Assembly (NCBI RefSeq): GCF_018139145.2
Contig: NC_059473.1
Location: 1,674,001 to 1,738,000, forward strand
Length of the DNA: 64,000 nt
Direction: 5' to 3'
Source: Gymnogyps californianus
Taxonomy: Eukaryota > Chordata > Aves > Accipitriformes > Cathartidae
The notes below the pieces were generated by a model. It was not told the DNA's origin. It made no database searches and saw only the letters and a list, made by a program, of their open reading frames with translations. This document shows, piece after piece, positions 48,588-62,341 of the stretch (position 1 is its first letter; each line of letters starts with the position of its first letter). The position numbers and the translations under genes were made by a program.

Positions 48588-51500
48588 GTATTGCATATTG
48601 TTGCTCTCCACCTGAACTGCCTCTACTGATTGCAGCATGTCCCAGCTTAAAACCCAGAGTTTGAAAGCTTTTTTCCTAGTCGGCACCATTTTAAACATGT
48701 TTTAATTGGTATCTGTGTAAGATGAACTTGGCCCTAGTTGGAAATGTTCAAACAAATTATTTCCACCATGAAGATGTCTTGCGTTACACTCTAATTCTGT
48801 CAGATTAAAGCATTCAAACAGTAATTCTGCCCTTAATATCATGCAGGAGTCTTGCTATAATTTTGGGTGTATTAGTAGCAGTATAACAATGCAGGTAAAA
48901 TTCTTCTTAAAGAAACATATTTTTTGCATGTCCTTACCTGTTTGGATTGGAGTTAATATTTTTGTATGTCTGAATAAATGAATGAATGTTCACATACTTT
49001 TAAGTTTAATATCCTTTATAATTGCATCCTAACTAATTGCATTAACTACTGAATTCTTCAAAGTTTTCAGTGCTTTGTTTGAGGCAAAATAAAATACCCT
49101 ATGATTTTTTTTTAATTTTTGGAGTACATCTCAGTACCTTATTAATAGAATTATTTTTCAAGTTTTTCCTATTTCTTTAAAAAATTAGAGATTAAAAATT
49201 CCAAACATCATTCAAGAACCAAGCTGGCTAGTGTTCCTAGTGATTTGGAGATCTGATATATATTGTTTAGATATCAGTTTAAAAAGTGAAAGAATACATT
49301 TAACACGGCAGTAAAACGAAAAGCCCCGCAGAGCATCATGGCTAGTAAAACTGGATTTTCATTTAGTTTGCATCATCTCTAGTGTGAGAAACCAAAATGT
49401 GTAGTTGCACCTGGCTTTGTGTTTGCACTGGGTTTATCATGGGAGTGAGTTGTGTCTGGGTGATCGCTGCTTCTGCTGCTTGATGCGAAGAAGCCTTAGA
49501 GGCAGCATTGGAAAGAATGAGTGTGAAGGCAAGATAGGGCCCCCTGCCAAGAGACAGGCCGTGCTGCTTCACGTACTTATATAACAAACCTCAATAGCAA
49601 TTTATAATGCAATTTCATGTTGCCTGTTTGAAAATTATTTAAGAATTTTAAATATGCAGAGGCTTGAAGAATTTGTACTTCTTCATTATGAAGTTAATTG
49701 CAGATGAAGAGTGAGATGGACCTGAATTTCCTACAGAACTCAATTAACTAACTTGTTAATTAATGGTTTTTTTCTTACAAGGTCAGAAAATCCTTTGAGC
49801 TCACAGTGGAAGTGCTGTAAGGTTAGGGACGATGTATGACTGTGAATAAAAAGATTTATTGAATTTTAAGTTTAGAGTGGAATGTAGTCTCAATTGAGTG
49901 CCAGCATCTTTCATTATCTTGTGGTATAAGGAAGAGCCATCAGATTTTCACTAAATACATCCTTAACCAGAAAGTCAGATTGGATCCATATTGCAAAGAA
50001 CAAACTGCAGTGTATGACATGAATAGAACAGAGTAAGTGAAAAGATGGGGAAAGAGGCATTTATGTAACAATAGGTAATATAGATCTCTGGCTGCATCCT
50101 TGAATATCGTTATATAGTATCTTGGTGGGGTGATTTCAGGGACCAATGATGCTGTCCAACTGATGCTGCCTTGACTGCTTTACAATTTAGAATTACAAGG
50201 CAGAATGCTTAAAGTACTCCTGAGGTGCCAGTCTGGCAGCATTAGAGGTGCCCTGAACCCAGCCTTACAAGGATGTAATTGAAACCAGATGTGAATGCTG
50301 GGGAGAGAAGTGAGAACTTCATCATGGCAATCTTAAGCTAAAGAAGGTATTTCTAGCAATACTCTTGCTTCCAGGTACAGCTGAAACTCTGTGACTGCAA
50401 CTATTGTGCAGAAATATCTTCCTGTAAAAGGAAGTATTTCTAGGATTTCAGTTCTAAAACATTAAAAGGCTTTTTTGGTGCCTAATTCCACTTGGTAGCT
50501 CAAAATACTTTTGAACTTCTATAAAATAGAAATTGCTTGGTTTGGGGATTTTTTAGTGGTTTACTTAAGTTTTATTTTTTGACTAGAGATTCCTGGAGGG
50601 TGTATGGTAGAATGTGGTCTTCGAAGTTATGCTTCATTTGTTTTGTGTTATTTATAGGGCTTAATATCAGTTGAAGAGACAACTTCACACACTGCGTCAC
50701 CATTCCCAGGCAATGAACTGAACAGGGCCATTAATATTACTCTAGCTGACTGATACCAGCCCTGTTAAACTGCTAACCACTGCTGTGCTGAGAGCTCTTT
50801 CTAACCTATGGGGTGAATGTAGAGTCACTTGGGCCATGTTCCCTGGATACTGCTGATAAAAAAAGCTATTAAATGTATATTGTTTTAACATAAATTTGTC
50901 TCATACCTATTAAGTGGCAAATGTACATAAAGTAATAATTAATGAAAAATAATTTGCTTTAAAAAAATCTTTTTATCAGCTGGAATGATTTGTATCCTCT
51001 AGCCAGCATCTGTCATGCAACAGTTTCATTATTTGAAAGAATTTTGCCATAAGGGAAGTGTTTTGCATTCCTTAGCAAACACAGTCTCTTCCAGAATTCA
51101 CTGAGGTACCCTGAAGAACAGTAAATAATAAGTAATTGCTTGGGAGTTGGAATTTTCTTTAAAACTGGATTTACTTTAAAAACATATCAGGAGAGAGTGC
51201 AATTTGAATGTTACATAGTAACATCATAGAACAGATTTAGGTATTCTTTATCACATTTTACACAAAAATCCCTGGTTTTAAGAGCATGTTACTTGGGAGC
51301 AACATACAAAGTGATTTCTGCAGAAGCACTTGAGTGATTCTGTTTATATATGTCCTTACTTGAAAGTGTACCTAGTTCGTTCTTTCTCTTGCTTCCACAT
51401 TTGAGCATATGGATCAAAGTGAAGGCTCGTTCATCTTCACCTGTCACTTGATCTTCCATCATACACTGGAGATGTTGTCTCAGGTTTTACCCCTGATGTG

Positions 51501-54500
51501 AGACTTTACTGTGCCGCCTTTATTCCTGCCATCTACAAACTACCCAGCAACCAGGTAACCTCATCAGGAGGTTTAAGGTGGTGTCCTCGTTCTCCATAGA
51601 CTTTTCTGCCAATGTTCATGCAGACTGTGGTCCTTTTGAGCATAATGGTGAAGACCAGAGGATGTGAATGCTGTTGTGTTGCAGAGTGCTGCTGTAATAT
51701 GTTCCTTCTGTCTTTAACTGTGTATATTTAGGCATGCAATTACTGTTCATACTTGCTTGCTATATCTTTGCCACCTTTAATTCTGCTTAAAACAACTTCT
51801 TGTTTTTCCTCTGTCCTTTTTGCTGATGAGTAGTTCTCTCTTCTGTCTTAAGTACCAATAGTTCATAAGGGAAACATTGTGCCAGCTGCATCTTCGATGC
51901 ACTAGCAAGGGCCTGCCATTTTTGACTGTCAGAACTTGCTTGTGGAGCTAATGGCAAGCAATGTAAGTTAGAGCTGTGTTCACAGTGCTCGAGTTGTGCA
52001 ACAGAGCGCGTATGCAGCAAGGTAGCCTTGATTTGTGAGAGTAACAGTAATAAAGAGATGGAGGAAAAACTGCAGGGACAAAAAGATTTTTCCATGTATA
52101 AATGAATTGGAAAGCTACCCATTATTCTGAATTAAGTGCTCTTTGCATCCCCCTTAGCATCTATGTCTATGTTTGGGTCTGGTGTCCAGCCAGGTTTCTA
52201 TCAGAATTGTGTGGCTGTTCTATTTAAATATAGCAACTTTGAACTGTTTATGGTTTATGTTAAAACTACAGCTATGTAACCATTTTCATCCCATGTGCTC
52301 ATAGTAAATGTAATTGTATTAAAACTATATGTAGAGATCAAGGCCTGAATTGTTTATGCATAGCTTTCTGTTCTGGTAATTTGTTCTCCTTAGGGTTCTC
52401 CCTGTTACATTTTTTAACTGTATTTTTTCTTAACCTTGTAAGTAAGGGTTGTGTATATGTTTAGGTAAAAGAAAAAGTTTTTATTGTCTTCCAAGTGCCC
52501 TGTTGCTTCAGGGTTTTGTCTGTTTCCTCATTGGTGTTTGCTGGTCATACCAGTGGTGTATCAATTGTGTATCTGGGAAAAATGCATGACACTGTTTTTT
52601 TCCTAATAAAAATCAATGTTTTGCATTTTGTGAGAGGTAAGAAGCTGTCATCCCTTTATCCAGTTCTTGGATGCCATCCAACCCTTTGGATACATCAGTG
52701 CTGTGGGTTTTGGAGAGAATCTGTTCTAGCAATTTGGAGTGATCTTTCTCTGTCTTCAGATACAGTGAAGGAGCAGTAGACAGGCCCAGCACTGTAACTC
52801 AAATTTGAATGTATGGAGAGGAGGCTAAGGTTTTTTCTCAGACATCAATTACAATTTGATTAGTTGGGCAGGGTTTTTTGGCTTTGTTTTTGTCATTTTG
52901 CTGCTGCTGTAAGAGCCAGGCAAAGCAGTAGATATTAATATTTAATTAAATATTCTGAATCTCAACTGTAATCACATTGTTTTTTGTCTGGATTAAAAAG
53001 GGTGTTGCCTCTTCATACTGGATTTCTTTGTCTAAGAAGCTAAATCCAGATTTCATAAACTAATATACTTAATTCTTTCTGTTGAGATATGCTTACCAGT
53101 TGTTTAGGTATATTTGTAATGGATCTGGCTCTTGGGTTAAAAATTTTTATAAGTGAATATCCTGAACAGGAAACCATTTAAGTGGGTGGTTAGCTTTTGT
53201 AGACCTTCACTGAACTGATTCTTAACATACCTTGAAGATGAAGCACTGTTAACAGCTGAAATAAGAAATGGACCCTTCACTATTAATTTGGGGGCTTTGT
53301 CTTCCAGTTTTGGAAAGCTAAGTCATGAAAAATGTCCAACAATTAAAACAAAAATGGTGTGGAAATAGTTATTTTAAAGCTGACGTGGAGTTTTATCTGT
53401 TTGGGGGGATAAAAAAATTGAGAAAACGTGGTAGTATTTTTCTACATACTGTATCAGAACATATGGATAAATAAGCAAAATTGCATAAAGGAGTAAAGGT
53501 GGTTTCTATCCTTAAAGCAAAGGAGAATGAAAGAACAGAATGATTTGTACTATAGTAGTAGAAGATCTGTCAATACTTGAATTATGAACTCTTGTTTCCA
53601 TTATTTAAGTAAACCAAAAAATATGTAGACAAGACTGTAACATCCTGTATTAAGTTTAAAGCCAAAACGGATGTACTGTTTTAATTAAATATCCTTTTTG
53701 CTGCTTTGTATTAGAGAACAACTTTTTACTTAAGAGATATGGTTTTTTACTTGCAGGCACCTTCATAACTCTTAACAGCTCTTATACTTGAAATGTTATA
53801 TTTGTCGTGTAACAAAGGAACAGGAGAGCCAAGTTAAATGTGGGAACTTTTAACTTGCAATACAGTGTTGTTGCTTTATTGATGCTACACAGTATACACT
53901 GAGAATTTCATAGAAGTGCAGGAGAGTTAGACATATGTTTTACTTTAATGAAAGTTCTGTGGCTAAATTCCCTGCATTGCAATGAAAACTGAATCAACTA
54001 TGTACTGGATTGTTTATGGCATTATATGTGTTTAATTCTTAGAATCGGCGTTACAAGTATTCACTGTCTAATGAATTGCTAGCAGAAGTTGTTGGTGACT
54101 GGATTTTGACATCTATTGACTTCTCAGTACCAGGATTTCCAGTCTCCTGGAGTTCTTTGGTGTTCCTAAAGAATTTAGCATGTGGTTTGGTATGTGTGTC
54201 CAAGAGGAAATGTGCTCTGGTGATTAAGATAGCATTGGTATTCCAGAGTTTGAGGTATGCTTTATCTGACCTGATCTTTGAAAATGCAGGTCTTTTGAAT
54301 TGGAAACCTACATATATCTGAGAATATATTCTCTCTAAAAGTGTCATGGTAAGGATCTAGCTCTTTATATATTCTTGTCTGCACTATGTATAATGCAGGT
54401 TTTGCCCCATGTAGGATTATCTGTTCCTCTATTTACACAGTACTAGCAGTTGTGCTACTTCAGACATCTTTGCATATGTGGTTTCTAATGAGAATTCTCA

Positions 54501-57500
54501 TAGAATACTAAGCTACTAATTTCTCCAAATACAGGAGAACAATTCAGCATGATGTCAGAAATGAAACTCTTACTTTGCACTTCTTGTATTTCTGTAATAT
54601 GTTGAACAAAATGGCAATCGCGCCTGCTTGTTGGAGGTGTAAAGGATGAAATTCTGATTCTGTGCCATTGGAAAGACTTCTGCTGACTTCTGCAGGGTGA
54701 GAATTTCGCACCATTGGGCTCTTCCTGTGGAGAGTGCTCTGGCATGGTCATCTGCCTTCACTGAAAGCAGAATTGCTCCGAAAGGAGTGGCAAGTAGTAA
54801 AAAGATGAGGAAGAGTGCATTATCTTATCTAGTATGGGAGGAGTAGCAGAGGACTTTTACAGAGGTGAAGTTATTCCCAAGTTATGTACTGAGGGAAGGA
54901 AGGTGGGTATTGGTGGTGGGGATGCAACCTGTAAGGTTAGGAGAAATGGTGAAATTAAGTGTTTGTTTAAGACTTATTCAGTTGTAATTCATTCTGCTTA
55001 TGTGTGCCTGTCCAGGCAGCGTTCACTTATACCATCACAAACTACATCTTTTCATAGAACCACTGCATTGTTCAGTGTCCAGGAAAAGCTTGTTCAGAGG
55101 AGACAGTGGGCTTTGTGCAGTAAAAGGACTTGTAGCTTCTGGTCATGCCTTCTGTTTTCACCAGCCTTATCAGTGAATAAGAGAGGAAGAAAAGAAGGGT
55201 GATCAAATAAAACCATTAAACACTGCTCTGAAAGGTGGGGATTTCTCTGCTTCTGCCATAGATTTCCACCATGGTGCCAGTCAAGTAATTTAGACTAGGC
55301 TTTTCATATGTGATGTCGTTTTTCTCCTTTTACTGGTACCCAGTTTGAGACCCTGGAATGTGACTTGCAGAAGTGCTGTGCACTGAGCTCCTTCCTGATC
55401 TCAGTTTACATCTGTTTGGTGGTGAAATTTGTCATAGCTATTATTAAAAATCAGGCCTTGCTTATCTCAGAATGGGCATTTGAATTCCTGAAGGCTTTTC
55501 TTGTCTTTATCTGGAGGCAAATCTGTGGTCTAGCCACCCTTTGCATCCTGAATTTCATTGCAGCTGGTGTAATGTAAAGTTCATATTTAACTGATGTGAT
55601 TTGTATAGTGTTTGGGCTATTTTTTCTGGACAACAAGGAAGCTGGAGCATGCTCTTGTTTTTCTAAAGTGTATGATGACATGAACTGTTCTGACATTAAT
55701 TTTGAGAAATTATTATTTTAGAACAGCTCCCCCTAATCATACACTGCTAACATTTGTAAGCTTGTATAACCCTTCCTCCTAAATTATTAGTTTTGTGGTT
55801 TTGCTTCTAAGGTCTTGGTGTTGCAAAAAAGGAAAACATCTTTTATTCTCTATGCACTTATAAATGGCCAAACAGACCTTCATGAGCAAATTCAAAGAGC
55901 ATGAGTGTGTGCTTTTTGAGAGGTTTTATTCTAGGAAACCTGCCAGTCTTCAATGCCAGCATTTCAACTCTCTGCCTTTGGAAATCTTTGTCACTGGAAG
56001 CACCAAGTATCTGAAAGTTTGTTTTGAAAGGAGTTCTTTGAAATGAGCTATTTTAAATACTTTAGTTATTTCTTCACTTTAAGAAAGTAGTGACTTTGGA
56101 CTGTAGTCCTGAATCCCTTCTTAATATGCTTGTTAGCACAGTTTAGTCAGGAATGTTATAGTTAACAAGGAAAGGGCCAAAACCTTGCACATAGGTGATC
56201 ACCACACCGTGACGGTCACAGGAAACACTCTGAGTTGGGAAAGACATAATGGAGCTGAGCATCTGTGACTATACCAGTGAATTATCCCAGTTCTGTGAAT
56301 TCTGTTGGAAAGCCCTTTCTGTGGGGTGCATGCCAGCTTTGTAATGGAAGAGAAAATGTGTTTCAAAGTGGTGAGCCATGACTAGCCTGGTAGCATTTGC
56401 TACTCATCCTTTCTTGCATTAGTGAAGCACTGGCAATTAGCTACAAAACCTAGGTTTGTCAAGCATAACATTAATGAAATATTTGTACATAACAAATTTC
56501 AGTAGAACTAGCTGCTAGTGAAATTACTGGTTTTCTAGGATTTTTTTTATAGTTAGTTCACATTACAAAACCTATGTAGTCCCTGCAGCAGTCTACAGTG
56601 TGAAAGTGATCGCAAACAGATCTGTCTGTTCAAACTGTCCAGGCAGAATAAAATTTCAAAGAGGGGGAAGGGAAAGAAACAAACAGCATAAATTACAGAA
56701 AACAAATGAGATGTTTGATACTTTTTGACAGCCCCTAAAGCTTGAGGGAAAGATGAAAAAGTGGGAGGACTTACAGGTTTAGGAACATATTTATACTTTG
56801 CCAGTAATTCTGTTCTTACCAGGCATTTCACAAAATACCAAAACCTGTTGTATATTAAGAAATTACAACATATTACTCTACTGTTATAATCTACCTTTGT
56901 GAGAGACAGTAGTTATGTGGCAAGGTGACATTGCCTGAGCAATGCTCTTGCAAAATCTCATAGTTCATATGCTTAATTATATACACAAAAAAGCAGAGAG
57001 CTGATTTTGCCTAACTCTTACTGCTTATTTAAAAAAAAAAATCTTAGTGTTTCATTATTAAAGCATACATTCTTAGCTCATTGCCCATAGTTCTTCTGAA
57101 AATGTGTTTTTAAACAATTAAATGAAAACCAAACAGGTTTATTTGGATTGGAAAATACTAGAGAAACTCAGATTTAGCTAGGTGTTACCAATGTCAAAGG
57201 AATATGAAGTTATCCTAAAAAGGGATCAGTATGTTTTCTGAAATGGAAATACTTTGCAGTGGAGAATATTGCCCAGGTCACTGCACATTTAGTGAGTCAG
57301 AGAAGTGTTTCCTGGGCCTGTTAATGGGTTGACCCAAAACACCTTTTTTCCAGACTTGCCTCCTGATGCACACTTCTGCTCTGGCAGCTTACATCATGTG
57401 AAGCATAAGTGACAAAATTAAAATTGGGATTGTGCAAGGCAAGATGCTTGTTAAGATAACAATGCCTATTTGGAGGGAGTACTTGAAAATAGTATGGGCC

Positions 57501-59292
57501 AATCATCTTCCAAACATGGTTTCCTTGGTTTAGGCCTTTTTTAGATGTTTTTTTCTTGTAAGTGGTTGTAGATATTTGTTTAAATTTTGTAAAAACAGAG
57601 GTCAAGTCTATCTTGCTGTCCTCATTAGAAGTGTTACTGTTGACTTGAGTAGAAAGAAGATGCTGCCTTCAGTAGAATTCTGCTTTTTTATTCTAGTTCT
57701 TGAAGTCTGAAGCTCTCGATAACAAAAAAAGTACTGCTAAAGGATAGATTCTAATGAGTCAGCAGGAAGATATCCAAAACTAATGGAAAGTTTAAGAAGA
57801 AAAATCAAGCCTATTATCATAATAATAAAAAAAAAATCAGTAAATCTGCTGGTTTGCTTTCTGTAAGTGGTAACTTTAAGTAGTATGTACCATAGTTGCC
57901 TTCAGAAGGTGATAGTTCAGGATTTCCAGTCTGGGTTTATTTTTGTAGGAAAAAAGTGTTGTTTTTTTTTTTCTAGAAAGAAATCTCTGTTTCTTGATTC
58001 ATTTTATCACTGTTGCAAATAGGAAAGTTTTTTAGAGAAATAGTCTGAAAATCAGGTTTAATAAAAATAGTACAGCACAGGAACCACAGCTTAGCAAAGA
58101 ACATGTATCAGATCTTATTTCAATAAATATTAAAAGCCTTGTTTAAAAGAACAATTTTTTTATACAAAGAAGCATTGAACCAAAAATGTGTTCATGCTCT
58201 CATAGCTTCCTTAAATAGCTTGGAGCTTTGACGTTGAGTGTGTTTATTTCTAAGTGAGTATATTCATAATGACAGTTTATAGACCACAGGAATGGACTTT
58301 GCTATAGGCGTGCTTGCAGCACTGTTGCAGCTCACATGAAATAGGTCTTTTTTTTTCTATTGAGCTTTTCATGATATTAATAGAAAGTATAAAGCCTAAC
58401 AATTAGAGATGTTACAAAGCTGACTTGAATAATGTAGACATAGGAAATCAGGTAGCTTACAGTTGAGAGTTACTTTTATTATCTCGTATTCAAAATCTCG
58501 GCTGATATAGCCAAGATGCTTCCTATCAGAGTGGTTTGGGATCATGACTTGAAAGGCTTCTTTAGATGATATATTTAATACCTACCTGCAAAGATAGCCT
58601 ATGTCATCTCATGGACTTAAAACCAAAGTGCCCACAAGTGAAATGATAAATTTATGGAACTTATAAAGCCAGTAGAGAAAAACAATCTTTGTATTAGGTC
58701 TTTCAGGAACGGTATTTTTAATGTATATGAAATCATAAGAAAAGCGTCATAAAGAAGTAGTATGTTAAAGAAAATTTTCTTACTGTAAATGAAATACAAC
58801 TCTTTGGGATGTGACAATGTGGAAAGATGTAGTCACTTCCATAAGGTATGTGTGCCCTTCCTTAAGGGACAGCATGCCAGAGGCTTGGCACATCTCATTT
58901 TTGTGCCTCTGCTGCCTTAGGCTGTTTGCTGTGTGTGGAGATTTACCTGAAGGCAGATGAGACAGGCTGGATGTTGGGAAGCATATGACTGTTTTTAAAT
59001 ACAAGATCTATTTCTGTTGTTTATGGAAACAATAAATAATACATATCAACAAATCCTAGTTCTTGGTAACAAATCTAATCAATTGCAAAGGGGATTTTAT
59101 TTCCAGGGAATATTATATATACATCTTGTATACCAGGGGTACAATGTTACCTTCCTTGTAAACATACCATGCTGGGTTCACCTCAAGAGTGTGTTCTGGT
59201 GTGCTGGAAACAACAAATAGCTCTTGTTGAATAAACAATGTAATAGCTGTAACATATCCTTATGTTAATCTTTTGCTTCCTTCTTATTGTAG

Positions 59293-59330
59293 CTATATTC
59301 ATAATGCGGAAAAACTACAGCATTATGGAA
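59293..59330 (+). other. Weak candidate microexon (38 nt)
   Basis: It has very good flanking signals: TTTTGCTTCCTTCTTATTGTAG before, GTAAGT after. The open frame reads YIHNAEKLQHYG (phase 2 to 1). It is too short for coding potential to be judged. It would not continue the ACYP2 catalytic domain as I know it. Confidence 0.2.
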
Positions 59331-62142
59331 GTAAGTCTTGATAAAGCCCAAATTTTCTCATCGTGTAAAATTTAACCAGACTATTAGCTAGTACAATCTA
59401 CTCGGTGTTTTTCTGAACGGTAGTGCTTTAATATAACATTGTTAAAACATTTTCCTGATCTTTTAATTCACATACTAAAATGTCTACTATTTTATATCAC
59501 AGTTGCTTTAAAAAAGCTCCTTGAGATTGCAGGTTAAAAAGATGGGTGTAGCTGCTTCCTTTGATAATGTGCAATTTAAATTACCAAATTAAATCACGTA
59601 GTGTAAAGTCAGTGGAAAAAATGGAGCTGAGCTAGCTGAATGCTTAATAAGAAAACTTCAAAACACTTTCACAAGCTATAGATACAAAGAAAAAAATTCT
59701 CAGTTGTTACATATTTTTCTGTCAAGAGCATCCACTTCTTTAGGGGCTAGACACCATATGTGTCACAGTTATTTTTTCCTTAAAGGTAAATTGTAAGTCC
59801 CAGCATACATTAATCAGTTAGCCTAATAGTAAGAAGAAAACGTATGTGAAATGCCAACATATCCAAAGTAAGTATTTCAGTTTAAAATTGTTTTGGCTGA
59901 GATTTTTGTGATAATCTGAGGCGTGGGTTTTGTTTTTACTGTAAAAATGGGCAGGCAGATGTTTTGTGCGTATGAAAGCAATTGTATGCGCACTTAAGCA
60001 TAAGGAGCAGCTGGATGACCAACTACCTAACCTGTGCTCACATGTGGATGCTTATATCAGGTACTTTGATCAAAACAGTCACTCTTGCATGTTTCGAAGA
60101 GAGTCAACCTGAAGTATTCAAACAGTGGTATTCTAGGGAAAGGTAAATTTGTGCACAGTCACTGCAACACTGGAAATACTAAATACCCTCACTCAGACTT
60201 GCTCAGCGCTCTAAAACATAATGCGTTAAAAATGGTGATGCTTCCCTTTTAAGATCTCAATTTTTTTAAATTGGAAAGGGACAGTTTGCAACTTCTCAGA
60301 GAGTCGTCTTGTTTTTTAGTCTTTTAGCTATCCTAAGTACTTGTTAAGGGAGAATTTTGAGGAAAATAGCAAGAATCCCAGTGGTGCTTAAAGGAATTCA
60401 CCGTGTTTTGGTCTGGCATTATTTTTAGTTCTTGCATAATAAATTAATCTGTATTTTTCTGTGTAAATATATCTTCTGAGAATTACATAGAGGATACAGC
60501 AAGTGTGGTAATGTGGGGGTTGGTCCTCATATGGCTTTTATGTATGTCTGCCTTGCTGAACCTCATTACCAGGGAACAGAAAAGCGTTGTATTTCAAATT
60601 CTTGATTGCATTTGTTATCTGCAGTTTTCTATCTTATTTGAATGCTTTCCTGGACTGTGGATGCATGTTGGTTTGATATGAATTCTCCAACTGGATGGCT
60701 GTAACTGGGCTCACTCGACTGTAGTGGCTGTTTTACCAGGCTGTATAATGAAATGGATTTTAAGTAAAACTGAATTGGTCAAAGTGTGATGACTCATTAT
60801 GGTCTTCCAATAGGGTTGCTTTGAAATGGCCAAGGTAAAGGTTTAATTAACATTTTTAGGTATACAATTGATGGTCAGAGGCAATAGTACTTTACTCTTT
60901 GTTCAACTCTATAATACAGCTATTTGTTTTAAATACAGTTTATGTGGGTGATGGGTGCTAATCAGTTTCTAAGCATTAGAACTAGCTTGCTTTTCCAGAA
61001 GCCTGAATTGGTACACTAACAGCAACAGTTCCTCCTCATTTAAGCTTCCTGTGGCCTTAGACTTAATAGATGTGGAATGAGCAATAACTTTCAGTTGCAT
61101 TCGGTGCAACGGAGCGGGGTTAGCCAAAATTCCTAGTCTGCCTTGTGAGCCAAATTGTACCCTGTAGAGGCAGACATATTACAAGGAAAAAATACAATAG
61201 GCCTTTTTGCTGCTTCTGGCTTTCTGGTATGTTTACTGCTTCGGGAAGATAGGACACAAGCTTAACAGGAAATACTCTTTTGTCTTGTACTTTCTGTAGG
61301 TCAGTGTGGACATAAAAAGCTGTTTTGAGTTACTGAAATGGCTGAATTTGGGTTTACTTTTCATTTACTGCTTTACTCTTCTTTCTTGGAACAAATTTCT
61401 GCAACATTGCTTAGTGTTTTCCAATAAGACCTATGAAAGAAGCCAAATGTGACTTGCCTAACATGGTTTAAACAAAGAGGTATTCTGATAACTTTTTAAT
61501 AAAAATACACTTCTTATGATCCCATGTTTAAGTAAATTATTAAATTCTACTTGAAGTTTACCAAAATTATTAATAGGAAAATCCACAACAGGTCTTTGCA
61601 TTGTATACAAGAAAAAACAACTTCAGACTGGGTTTCAATCATTCTGGGATAACTCCTCCTCTTTAAGAGGTGAAGACATTTAATATAGATCAGATGTGAA
61701 TAACAAAGTAAATTTGAGGTACATAGAGTCAAATTCGGTGCTAATGCAAACTAGTAGTGATCATTTTTACATTACAAAAAATCTTGCTGATAACATACAC
61801 AATGTGATGAACGCTAACATACAAGTCATTTTTCTCAGGTTTATATATAGAAATGTGACACCAAAATATGTATTTGAAGCTTATTCTGTATTGTCACACA
61901 GTATCTTTAATATATCGGGTTCTGCTAAGTGCCCTTGCTGTTGACATTACTTTCAAATAGTACCTCGAAGCAAAGCTCATCATGTATCCTCTAGAGAAAT
62001 GCTGGCCTTGAGTGCAGCAGAGTTTGACAGAAAAGGAAGAAATATAAACAAATTAACAACATTCATCTGACAGCTGTGTTTAAAAATACGAAGTCAAACA
62101 CTAGTTTTGATGAAATATCTCTTTCTTCTTTTTCTAAAACAG

Positions 62143-62341
62143 TTACAGAACTTCTGCTAAATATCCAATGGGCCAAGAAATTCCTGTTGTCGGGATGCCT
62201 AGAGCAGCTAGTGAACAGGCAGCAGCAGCAGTGCAGTCTTCCCCACGCCTACAGGCTCCAGCTCTATTCTGGGGCACTGTGCCTACGCCTGAGCAGGTTG
62301 CTTCATTTCTAGCCCACCCACTTCTTGGCCTGTATCCTTAG
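62143..62341 (+). other. Weak candidate terminal exon or chance open frame
   Basis: It follows a pyrimidine-rich acceptor (TCTTCTTTTTCTAAAACAG). One frame is open for 65 codons and ends at TAG (62339-62341). It reads YRTSAKYPMGQEIPVVGMPR, then an Ala/Gln run encoded by a CAG-rich tract (62217-62234), then a Pro-rich end. A second plus frame (to 62312) is open across most of the same stretch, which lowers confidence in either. Not recognised. Confidence 0.15.

Noticed and set aside
51421..51598. Plus-strand open stretch with protein-like text (LDLPSYTGDVVSGFTPDVRL) and an AACCAG|GTAACC donor
   Set aside because: No convincing acceptor, no recognised family, and about 58 codons is within chance expectation for this length of intron.
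51787..52122. 111-codon minus-strand open frame
   Set aside because: No recognised motif, and the upstream sequence gives no promoter or acceptor. Probably chance.
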